A stretch of DNA of 64,000 nt, taken from the NCBI GenBank assembly GCA_017590115.1, contig JAGGNK010007004.1, positions 9,546,418 through 9,610,417 on the forward strand, in the 5' to 3' direction. Both the position numbers and the translations under genes were made by a program. This DNA comes from Montifringilla adamsi (taxonomy: Eukaryota > Chordata > Aves > Passeriformes > Passeridae). The notes beneath the pieces are model-generated. The model saw only the letters and a program-made list of their open reading frames with translations. It was not told the origin of the DNA and searched no databases. Shown one piece after another: positions 38,380 through 48,743 of this stretch (within the stretch, counting starts at the first letter, position 1; every line of letters begins with the position of its first letter).

Positions 38380-38408
<29 letters not shown>
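38380..38408 (+). repeat. Poly-A homopolymer (A29)
   Basis: Twenty-nine consecutive A on the plus strand, the same length as the T29 run at 5230. Upstream sequence does not resemble a processed gene copy that I recognise. Confidence 0.95.
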
Positions 38409-38410
<2 letters not shown>

Positions 38411-39320
38411 CTCAGTCAAAACCAAACCAATAAAATATCTGAATGGCTTTAATTTAAATAATTTTTGATTTTATGAGACTCACTTAAAATAAACAGTGGT
38501 GGATAGGGAACCTATTCACTGCTTATGCAGAACTCTCAACAATGTTGACAGCCCACAAGAAAATCAGTGTGGGAATCAACCCCCTATTGTCAGGATAATG
38601 TAAACACATGACAAAGTCCTTAACTCCAAAAAGGGAGGAAACAAGCCATTCCTCTCCTTCCTTCCTGCAGTGTGTTTTACCCTTTCTCTGCTCTGGGGTA
38701 ATTATTTGCACTGTAGGGAGGTGACCATAAAGTACTATCACTCTGGAGGTGGTGGCATGAGCAGATTGCTGTGGGGTGGGGTGTGAGCTTGCAGAGCCTC
38801 AGACACTGCGTGGTGACTTTTCCTGTTTCAGCACAAGCTGCAAAAGCTACTTTGCATTGCTCACTGGATAAAAAATCCTGTGTGGGATTATTACTGTGTA
38901 TACAGTAATATACTACATATTCAAGCTCTAATTTGCCTCACTGTATTTGTTTTGTATAGAGGTAATCTCATGTGGTGGTGTTTTACAGTAGCTTTGTTGC
39001 AATTACTGCAGAAGATCTAAGGATCCAGACTGAGCCCCAGACTTTATTTTTTCTCCTCAAGTAGAATATTTGAATAGGTTAATGGCCACAATAAACCTGT
39101 GGACAGTCTTGAACCACATCATGATGTGACAGTGATTAGTTACTGCTGTTTGGTAATGGAGACAAGACTCTCTTTTTCCCTCATTTACAATGACCTTGCC
39201 AGCTGTCACTGCATCTTTTCAGCATATGCAGAGACACTGTGAGGCCTCCACGCAATGGAAGAGGGCTCTGGATTTTGGCTGTAGTGAGTTTCAGTAGAAC
39301 TTCAAATGTTCTTGGACTAT
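38409..39320. other. Unique non-coding sequence
   Basis: No gene or repeat family recognised. Short frames only. Confidence 0.5.
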
Positions 39321-39412
39321 ATATATGTACAGTTTACATATAAACTGTATATGTAAACTGTATATGTAACTGTATATATGCCTATATATGTAAACATATG
39401 TAGGCATATAAA
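39321..39412. repeat. Nested AT-rich palindromic repeats
   Basis: Two adjacent hairpins are built from related TATATGTAAAC words. The first has perfect 14-bp arms at 39328-39341 and 39349-39362 with a 7-nt loop. The second has 16-bp arms at 39375-39390 and 39395-39410 with one mismatch (a G-T wobble) and a TAAA loop. The segment also contains direct repeats of CTGTATATGTAA. It resembles a small palindromic AT-rich repeat of the kind prone to cruciform formation and instability. Confidence 0.9.
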
Positions 39413-40357
39413 ATTTCAGGCAGTACAGTCGTGGAGAAATTAAATATATCACTGCCCTGAAATTTATCTTTCAAGGTTTCTGGGCTTGCCACAGATATTT
39501 TCAATTTGTGTGATGTTAAAGGCATGCTACAACTACAACATAAAGAATCTTTACTTTTATCCCTGTGTGCTAGACTGTGAAGTCTATAGAATCAAAAGGA
39601 GAAGAAACGTATAAAAGAAAATTAGTGTCAAATATGGAGAGGGAATAATTTCCTAACATAATTCTGCTACATGGCTTTATGCATCAATATTCAGAGGAAT
39701 CTTTACAGAGGCTTCCCATGAATTTAGGATGCAATTTTATGTTCATTCGGAAGACTTTTGCTACAAAGGTTTGGTGCTGGCCCAGCACAAAAGGGGTGGT
39801 ATTTTCATCCCAAATATTCTAGTGTTTCAAATGGATCTGTTCCAGCACGAATATGCTATGCAGAAACTGCTCTGGCCAAAGCACTGGCTTGAATTTGAAC
39901 AAAGAAGTTACTCCTGTGGCCTTACATCCCTAATAATTTCCTCTTGCAAAGTAGTTGGCTGTGAGGGTAGAAGGAGTGAATAGATACATGTGGTAACTGC
40001 AATGTGAACAAATATACAGGAGGTCTGAGAGGGTAGGAAAATTGGGATTCTTAGAGAGATCATATCCTCCCTTCCTTGTGTGACTTTTAGCTGGTTGGAT
40101 CTGTACAGCATGATGGAGCAGATGTTTTCCATTGATATCCATCATATTATTGATGGTTCTTCACCTGAATTTTACATGGTAGTATCCATCAACAGCTGTA
40201 CATTTAGCATTGATAAAAAAGTAAAGTAAGCAAAAGTTCTATCAAATTTTGCTGCTACAGTTGGGTTTTCTTTACAGGGTGCCTGCTGAAAAGTTAACTG
40301 TTTTTAATGGTTTTCATATTACCATTTGTTATTTTAAATTTTTGGGGCATTGCTTTA
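39413..40357. other. Unique non-coding sequence
   Basis: No gene recognised. Frames of 70-85 residues overlap on both strands at 39729-40145. Confidence 0.5.
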
Positions 40358-40490
40358 CTGGAGATATTGAAGAACAGGTTGAATGCAGTTCTGTGCCATT
40401 TTCTTTAGGCTGACCCTGCCTGAGTAGGAAGGTTGGACCAGATGACCCACTGTGGTCCCTTCAAACCTTACCCATTCTGTGATTCTGTGG
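40358..40490 (+). mobile_element. CR1 LINE, short 3' fragment
   Basis: The terminal CR1 signature is clear: GGTTGGACCAGATGACCCAC, TGGTCCCTTCAAACC and two ATTCTGTG units at the end. Upstream bases such as GGAGATATTGAAGAACAGGTTG fit the usual segment before it. Plus orientation; severely 5'-truncated and non-coding. The 5' boundary is approximate. Confidence 0.92.
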
Positions 40491-43149
40491 TTGTGTTGCC
40501 AAAACAGGTGTCATAAACTGATATTGACAAAGATGTCACTGAGAGTTAGGCACCCAGACCCCAAGGACCTCAAATAAAATGGTGTAGGAAGGTTGTCTCC
40601 TGGTTCATAGAAGTATATTGCCATGTAGTACAATAAAAAAGGGAATAAGTTGTCTCCAATTTACCTTTTTTAATGAACTCACAGCCAGCAACAGTTCAGG
40701 CAGCATGAAGGGTACAAAATGCTGCACCACACATGCACAATAGCTGCTTTCTGTTGTATGTTTAACAATTTAAAGTCAGTAAAATACCTTGATAGACACC
40801 CACTAACTCTGGAAGTAACCAGGCAGGCATTGGCTAGTTATGAGAAGGACTAAAATCATAATGTTAGTTCAATTAATTTCTTATTAATTTGCTGCTTTTG
40901 CCTGCTCCTTGCCAGGAAGAAGAGGAATGTAAAGTTGCTAATTTACTTTCCTTTCAAAACATTTGCAGGAATAGAGCATTCCACAGCATATTTCAGTACC
41001 CTCCAGCTTGCCTGAGCCCATGTCAGAGGAGTCACTATGTGGCACAGGGGCTGAATTTTGACCCAGTCAGTGAGAAAGAGAGCACAGGACAGGTATGAGC
41101 CCAGTTTTTGTAGGAATTAGCCCTGATCACCAGCATGGCTTGGAAGTTTCAGAACTGGGAAAGGTGTATCACGTTTGAAAACAATTCTGGTATCTTCCAA
41201 ATGCTATTAACAAGGTGGGTGGTTAAACCCCCCAGGATTATGTTGTGTATTTGCTAATTTTACTGCCAGTGGTTCTTATTTAATTGTAGTTAATGCAACA
41301 GAAAGGGTGTCTAGAATCTGGAGTTCTTTTCAAATGTATGACAGAAAGACCTCTATAACATGGATTACACCTAAATGGTTCAACATTTAAAACTACAATT
41401 AAGAAAAAGGTGAAATGTAGAATCCAGCAGCAGAGTGGCAGTAGAAGTACAAAAGGAACTTGAGTAAACCTGTCAGATAAGAAAGCCTTGCAGAGAGGAG
41501 GACTGGTCTCACTGCAACATGAACTATTCGGCAGTGTTGTCACCCTTCCGAGCTGTTGGGAAAGGTCTGAGCTCAGGTGGAAGCTTTTAATTCTGGATCT
41601 CCAGCCCAGTCCCTGAGCCTGCTAACAGAGGTGTGTCCCTTCTCATTCAGGCTCTGTGAGCTTTCCCTCCCTCCTTGACTTACAGTGCTGCTGGCTCTGG
41701 GTTTCACATAAATAATCCTTGAGTCATCACCCTGCCCTTTCTGTCGATACGATGGCAAATGCTGACAGCAAAACCACTTGTTCCTGGAGTGCTCACTCCT
41801 AAAAGGCTGTGACTAACCCCACTCTTCTCCTGCAGAGCAAACATTTTTGATAGTTTTCTGCCACAGCAGTTTGTACAAGTCCTGGAAAAAAGTAAAGATT
41901 TGTCGAAGAGGATGGGTTACTCCTGCTGCCAGTTCGGGAGATATTTTTTAGGAATTTTATTTTTTGCAATGTGTCCTAAGCTGAGAGGAAGGACAAGCTG
42001 TTTTTTTTGGAGGACCTGCTTGCTATCTACTGCCACTCATTGCTGCAAAGCTCTCCTGATCTGCAAGGAGTGGAGTGAAGAAACCTCTATGGTTAGAGGG
42101 AAACTGCAGCCATGGGCATTGAGAACTGAATTTGGATTTCTGCATGGAACTCACCCTACAATTATTAACAGAAAATTTCAAATCATGATATTGAAGTTCA
42201 TTCAGGCTGAAATTTAATGGAAGCAAAGTTGCAATTGGGAAGTCCATTGGTTTTGTGGTTAGGGATTTTTTTTTTCCCTTCTTTTCACAAAAATGTCTTG
42301 AGAATTTATGTTGGTTTTGAGCTGGTTGGATTCTATTTTTTCCTGGTGGATGGTAATTTCTTTTTCTTGAAAATACAGATAAACCACACAGCATCATTCA
42401 CAGTGCTTATAAAGGCCAAGATGTAAGATTTCTTTATTTGCTGTGCCATATTATCCCACTGGTCTTGCAATGAGCAGGAGGGGTCAGTTCTACATGGCCG
42501 TATTGTGGATCAGTGGCATTGTCTGGTGGCTGTGGAGACAGCAGTCAACTTATATGCTATCAAATTAGCTCCTGCAGAATTTAATTAAAGAGGTCTGTCT
42601 ACAGCAGCACTTTTTCTGGGTAGCAGTCTTCCTTCACATAAAAATAACTTTCCTCCTCTGTGTCTTTATTCCATTTTGGCTGTTCTTTTAAACAAAGCTT
42701 CTGCTGCATTGGAAACCTGTCTCACATACAAACTCACTATGAAGTTTGTAACTGATGGGAGCTCATTTCAGAGACAGAAATGCTACTGAAAACATCCCTG
42801 TTTTTGTGAAGCAAACTCCTCTTGAAAACTAGTAGCTTCTTTCAAAATCCAAACATTTTGCCCTTCTGCCACTACTTTGTTTGATTATTTGTTTTTAAGA
42901 ATATCAGTTTGTTCCTTCAAGTACAGCTAAGTTTTCAAAAGACAAATGTGGTGGGAGTTTCCCCTAAGCTTAGAATCCATTTTCATTTTGAAGTGAGCAA
43001 ACAGAACTGCAGACTCCATTTGCTTATCGTGCTCCAGCTCTTCACTGGGAAGCAGGAGCAAGGGCTCTGTGTGAGTGAGAGCTGTGATACTGAGCTAGCT
43101 ATACATTTTGCCTCTTCTAAATTTCCACATGGAGGGTGTTTGTGACTCT
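40491..43149. other. Unique non-coding sequence
   Basis: No gene recognised. Frames of 105 and 124 residues on opposite strands at about 41900-42397 cancel each other as evidence. Confidence 0.5.
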
Positions 43150-43580
43150 CCAACACCAACTGCTGGAATACCAGCCATCATGGCAGCCTTGTGCCTCACA
43201 TGTCCAAGTCCTTCAGCTCCCGCCGCTGGAAGCGCGTCACGTACGAAGGAGAAGCAAAACACAAAGAACAATTATAGATCTTTGACGGGTTTCTGATGCT
43301 GGAAGAGCCCAATCAAAATTTCTCATCTGACTGTCCCAAAGAGAGGAAAAACACTTTCTTAAAGATTCACAATCTGAGAACCTGATAGGATCTGCCGTTT
43401 CCATAGAGCTGGGCCCTAGATTTCCCTTTAATGTAATTAAGCCTGAAGATTTATGAATACAACAGGCCAGAACTTGATCCATGTTCATTTTCAATTACTG
43501 GAGTGAAAGGCCTCCATCCAGATGTCTCTATTTACAGCATTCACACAGGCAGGACCGGGGGCTGGGGGAGGAGGGACCGC
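43150..43580. promoter_or_regulatory. Candidate conserved non-coding element
   Basis: The block contains CpGs in a short stretch (CGCCGCTGGAAGCGCGTCAC at about 43221-43240) and then sequence of balanced composition with a TAATTA homeodomain core at 43434-43439. No recognised repeat overlaps it. A 25-codon plus-strand frame (43200-43277) lies across the CpG-rich part. The mixture suggests an enhancer or, less likely, a small exon. The evidence is compositional only. Confidence 0.33.
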
Positions 43581-44329
43581 AAATTGTCACACTTGTTAAT
43601 TCTTCACTGAGGACACTCAGCAGAGGTCTTGGCTTTGACCCCGTGACAAAAGGCAGGGGTCTGCTGGAGCAAGTGCATCAATGATGAGGGGGCTGACCCG
43701 CCGACCTGCCAGGGTCACTCCCTCTGCTTTGTAGGTATTTGGGTAATAATGGGGGTTCATTCCTTATTTTTATTTCTGTTACAGTGCCAGGGCAGGGAAA
43801 GAAAGAGAGGAGCTCTGATGTGAAAGACAAACATACATAATGAGAGGATCAAGCTTCCCCTGGCAACAGTAACGACTATGAAATGCTACAGGGGAAATAC
43901 ACAGTACTTAGTGACCCACATAATCAGGCCTATTTTAGCAGCATTGTTTTATTTTTCTTTTGAACGTTTCTTTTTTTTTTGGTTTTTTTTTTCTTCTCAT
44001 ATTCCCAGAGCCATATCTTAGTGCAATGAGCAGTATTTGGGCATAGCATCTTTTCTCCATCACCAGCCCTAACCTGATGCTAGATAGGCTTTTCATCAGG
44101 TGAGTGGTGGCTGGTACAATACCAAGCGTTGTACTGTCTGTCTGTGTTTTCATTCCAGTTCTTCAAAGCTCTTGACAGACTCATGCTAGATGCTGTTTTC
44201 CCCATTTTAAAAATTCTCAAAGCAAAATAACTGAAGTGTTACTGTAAAAGAAAACTGTACCTTTTAGCCATCTACACAGAGCTCAGGGCTTGTTCATCTT
44301 TGACAAAGCTGGTGAAACATTGTGAAATC
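43581..44329. other. Non-coding sequence with T-rich run
   Basis: Interrupted T runs lie at about 43948-43993. No gene recognised. Confidence 0.5.
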
Positions 44330-44740
44330 CTAAAAGCAGCAGTTTCTCTCTCATAATGGCATTTCTATTTTCACAACACAGGGAGCAAAGCTGTGACAGG
44401 GCAATATTGTTTTCACTGAGCTATAATTGCATGTCATAAATTAAAATATCTTCATTAGAGCAAGCCTCTTTACAAATTTTCCAAAACGATAGATTATTTC
44501 TTGAAATGGCAGAAAGTATTCCACTCCATTAGCATTTCAAAGAGATTTATTTCTTTCACCTTCTGAAGCTGTACCTTTTTGACTTGCAGATAGGCTTTGC
44601 GGTTTTAAAGGGATTTGAACAAACTTTGCCAAATGTGAAATTATGAGCAAAACCAGAAGCCCAAAGCATCCTCTCCATTTTCAGGCAGTGAATAAAAGCT
44701 GCATAACTATTGCCCAGGAATGGCTATTGTATAAAGCTAT
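44330..44740. promoter_or_regulatory. Candidate conserved non-coding element
   Basis: Non-repetitive sequence of even complexity with several homeodomain/POU-type words (for example CATTAGCATTTC near 44527-44538 and ATAATTGCATG near 44423-44433). No frame is open for long. It ends at an A13 run (44745-44757). Annotated as a possible enhancer with low confidence. Confidence 0.25.
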
Positions 44741-44899
44741 TTGGAAAAAAAAAAAAAGCAAAAAGGAGGAATGAACACCTGATGCTATCAAAACCAACAT
44801 TTTTTATCATTGAGATGAAATTCAAAAGTTCCTGAAAGAAATAACTGAAAACAACCCAGGAAGAGTGGGTGCCAGTAATCAGAATAGCCAGAGAAACAT

Positions 44900-44965
44900 T
44901 GATTCATGTAGGTTTGAAAGGGCCTTTTAGATCACGGAGTCCAGCCATTGTAAACTGCGTCTCTG
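44900..44965 (-). mobile_element. CR1 LINE remnant, minus strand
   Basis: The plus strand reads ATGTAGGTTTGAAAGGGCC, then TTTTAGATCACGGAGTCCAG, the reverse complement of the terminal CR1 region (CTGGACTCCGTGATCTAAAAGGTC..). It is a short, decayed fragment. The 3' end of the element faces lower coordinates. Confidence 0.8.
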
Positions 44966-46859
44966 TTGTAATCAGTTGGCTACAGGGTTAAGAATCTGAA
45001 TGTGATTTATACTCAGCTATTGCTCACACCATGAGGTATCTTGTAGCTTTAGGCTTAAGACTTGTTTGAGCTTTAGGCTCTCTTGTTTTTTAGCAGAAAT
45101 TTCACCTGGGACTTGCTAAGCCTTGTGGCTCTAGATTTCAGTGTACGGTGTTTCTTGGATGAGGCTCCTTGTTGCCACAGGGGGTCTGCAGTCCTACCTG
45201 AGAGAGCAATCATTTCAGAGTCTCCACACAGACTGCATCATTCTTGCCCATCTGTTTTGGGGTAGAATCCTCTTGTAATGCTCCTGGCCTCCTTTTCCCC
45301 CTAGTCACTCTTGAGAAAAGCTGAGGAATGTGGCCACAGGTTATAAGGAAGGATCTGCTGTTCAAAAGACTGGTCAACAAAAGAGAAAAGCAGCTAAAAA
45401 TATTTTGATTTAAAAAATATTTCTGTTCTTTATGTCTAGGATGAGAAGCTAAGAATCCTCAAAACTTGTGTTAAATTGATCCCAAACCATCATGATAAAA
45501 GGGATGGGGAGGGAGTGGTAAGAGGTTTCTTCTCATTGACCATGGCCTGATCACAACCAGGTTTTTCTTGAGCTGCAATTTATAACTTTTTTTTTTTTTT
45601 AATAAGAAACAACCATTATACTTGCACACAGAAAGGATTTATTTTAGAAACTAATTAGTGAAGTTGGGGCTATGTGGCTTGATCTCATTGCACTCACCTG
45701 TAAAACTCTTGCTTGTCTTATGGTCAGGAGAAAGGATCAACTAGTGATCGAAATGTTTTCCATCATCTTAAATAACCTCTGACTGTGTCTTACAGAGTAG
45801 TCTGTGCTGGCCCACTGAAAATTGGACCAACACAGAACATTTCAGAAAACCCCACCTGCAATGGCCTGTGATCAGCATTACAGGTGTAAAAAAATTGGTT
45901 TAGATACACACTTAGAGTTTCCATGCTGTATTGCTCAGTTGGAGTTTGTATTCTGTTTTATTCAGAATGTTATCCTGAACAAACTTTGTAAAGTTTTGGT
46001 TTTTGCGATCATAAAACTCATAATTTTGGTTGTTTCTGATTAAAGAACACTGACAAACCCCCGGAAGAAACCCCCAGTTTGAATGAAAATTGTGATGTGA
46101 ATATGTTGGAAAAGAATATATATTATTTATGAGATTTGTCCTAGTAGAGAATACTTTAACTTTGTATTATTTAATATCATAGTTGAACATGATTACGTCT
46201 TGACTACAGGAAGTAAAAAGAACACACAATTTACCTTCATTCCCTTAGGTAGAAGAGTTTTTTCTCAAGCAGGGAGCTGAGTCAGTGCAGTTCAAGCTCC
46301 ACTTTGATGGAGGAGGGATTTGAAGCCCACAGTGTAGACCCCAGACATTAAATTGCATGGCAACCCTCAGGGATTTCTCTGTGCCCAGGATTCACTTGTG
46401 TCAATATTCAAACTGAAGTTTTATAGCAGGTTCTCACAGAAGCATGGCTCTGCTAGGGTTGATAGAGATGTGCTGATTTAAATCAGTAATTTTTTCTTGT
46501 TCTGCAGTTACCAATGGTCTCATGTCCCAGGACTTCAAAATATATGTTCCAAAGCTTGACATTCAGAAAGTTGCATATTTTTTTTTATTAGGAGCTGAAT
46601 GTGAACTGTTACTAGAATGTAATTACAAGGAATAAGTACTTTGTTGACTTTTATAATTTTATTTTCATGACATATCAAGAACTTTTTCCTTCTTTTTGTA
46701 TTATTTATCTACCTTTTCAAATAATTTATTCTGAAATATATTACTCCTGTGTATTTGAATTTTAAATACTGCAGTAGGGAACATGTTTAGTTTTCTCTGC
46801 CCTGTCCTGGTTGGAGGGGTAGGAGTTCTGTTGAGGCAGGGTTTTCAAGGTCAAACATG
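44966..46859. other. Unique non-coding sequence
   Basis: No gene recognised. A T14 run lies at 45587-45600. Frames are below 75 residues. Confidence 0.5.
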
Positions 46860-47628
46860 CTAAAGCAAGAAAATTTGAAAAAACAGCTTGTCAGTTGGGT
46901 AAAACTTGGCAGAAAAAAAAGTGGTGGGTGCTAGTTTGTGAAGGCAGTTGTCATGGGTGACAGACAATGTAGCTGACAGGTGTGACATTGCTTCTAGACT
47001 TGCATAGTTTTGGTGACTAATGAAGCCCAGGATTTTGGATGTTTGAGGACCTGGTATCTCCCTCACACAGATCTCACCTGGAAGAGCAATGCAAACCTGC
47101 CAACTCTTCAAAAGGGGACACTGGTTCCACTGCCTCCTCCTTCCACAGGCAGCGCTGGCGTTTGGGACCTCTGTGGTACTGGTCCATCTCACCCATGCCC
47201 TTAGGGAGGGTTCTGAATTTGACTTTGATTCTTCAGAGAAGGCTTTGGGGTAAAAAACAGGAAAGGGACAGTGCGCATGAGGTGTGAGAGGAAGCCTGCT
47301 ATCTGAGGATATACCAATATAATTCTGGTACCCTCGCCAGTATCCTTTTCTGCAGGAGAGAGAGCTGTCATTGGCAGGGTTCCCAGATTGTTCCCATTGC
47401 ACATGCCCAGATTTTATGCTTATGTTTAAACCTGGATTTATTTGGTTGGACATTGGGACCATTCTTGATACAGGTGTGGTTGCACATATTCTTTGCAAAT
47501 TCAGACTCAAAGCTAATAGGTCCATAATCACATCTCTTCCTTACACAGTTAAATTTTCCACTTGGCAAAGTGATCTGAGGTGATGTAAGCTGTTTTATTA
47601 ATGAGGCATAACCCTCCCTTTCTCCCAT
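46860..47628 (-). other. Longest open frames in the window; coding status unproven
   Basis: A 223-residue minus-strand frame (46860-47531) overlaps an 86-residue minus-strand frame in another register (47368-47628). The shorter frame has five or six cysteines over about 60 residues in an FNCVRKRC..NMCNHTC..WACAMG pattern and no stop until its end. The longer one has no domain, signal peptide or membrane segment I recognise. No poly-A signal, splice junction or homology ties either to a family. It may be a degraded retroelement or gene relic with a frameshift, or simply the longest chance frame in 64 kb, which is the default reading. Confidence 0.15.
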
Positions 47629-48590
47629 ACTCTCTTGAATGCTGCTCCAGGGATAACTGAGTTTATCCTAGATAATCTCAGCAATGAGATTTGGTTCTTT
47701 TACTCTCCTTGGAAAGATAGTGTGAAGGCCTGAGAGGTCTCAGAAATCAAGATTTGTTGCCAGCATCTCTGACTAATGATAGTACACAGTCTTTTTTTCA
47801 AGTGTTCTTATATCGTTATGAGTGACACACAGTAATGGTATCTTGAACTTTCATACACTGGCCAAGTTTGATCTATTCTACAAAATGTTAGCTCAAGTCT
47901 TATTGTTGTTTGTCCTTTGAACAGCCAGCCTTTGTGCCTGTAATTGTATTTATGGGCTTTCATCAGATCTCAGGAGTGTAACCCTTTAGCTTATAATTTA
48001 CATGATGAGCTGATGAGCTCATACCTGAAAATACCTGTGAAAAACCACTTGGCTTAGACTGGCATTAAGGGGATGATAATCAGGTAAGCTTCCCCTGTCA
48101 CTGTAGTGACGCTCTTTAAAAATTTTAGGCATCACATCTTGAGCCACAGCACAGAAGGTTGAGATACACTTATGCAATAATTTGAAGCACCAGCAAACAC
48201 ATGTTTTGCTTTCTCACAGAAATTAGGCCAAATAATTTGTTTTATATGTGAAGTATAAATGAATTCCTATTACAGGAAAGGGGAAAGATGTGTTATTTTC
48301 AGAGGGACAAGAAAAATCCTAAAATGACCAGTGGCTCAGTATGGCAGCTTGGTCACTTGTTTCAGAAAAATATTTTGAGCAAGTAATACTAAAGAACTCT
48401 ATTTAAAACAGAGTGTGACCTGGAAGATGGTACTCAATTACTGTCTCTAAGTCTTCTGAAGGCCAAGATATTTGTAAACCCCTTTAAAATAGCCTCTAAG
48501 TCAGTATCATAAAAACATGAAAAGTGTTTTCTTAACCTCTACTGAACTATACAGAGATATGAAGGACTGGTCAGGCTTTCTTAGAGGTTT
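47629..48590. other. Unique non-coding sequence
   Basis: No gene or repeat family recognised. Confidence 0.5.
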
Positions 48591-48743
48591 TTTGTGGTTT
48601 TTTTTTTCTGAGCTGTATTAAGCTCAAATGATGAGCTGTATTTGTTTGGGGTTTTTTTTTGGTTGTGGTTTTTTTTTTTTGTTTGTTTGTTTGTTTTTGT
48701 TTGGTTTATTTTTGTTTGTTTGTTTTGTTTGTTTTTGTTTTTC
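48591..48743 (+). repeat. T-rich and (GTTT)n low-complexity array
   Basis: Runs of T are interspersed with GTTT and GTTTT units, densest at 48641-48743. The plus strand is almost free of A and C here. Simple-sequence DNA, probably length-variable. Confidence 0.9.

Noticed and set aside
43551..43580. Plus-strand G-quadruplex
   Set aside because: Only three G runs of three or more are present at short spacing; a fourth is missing.
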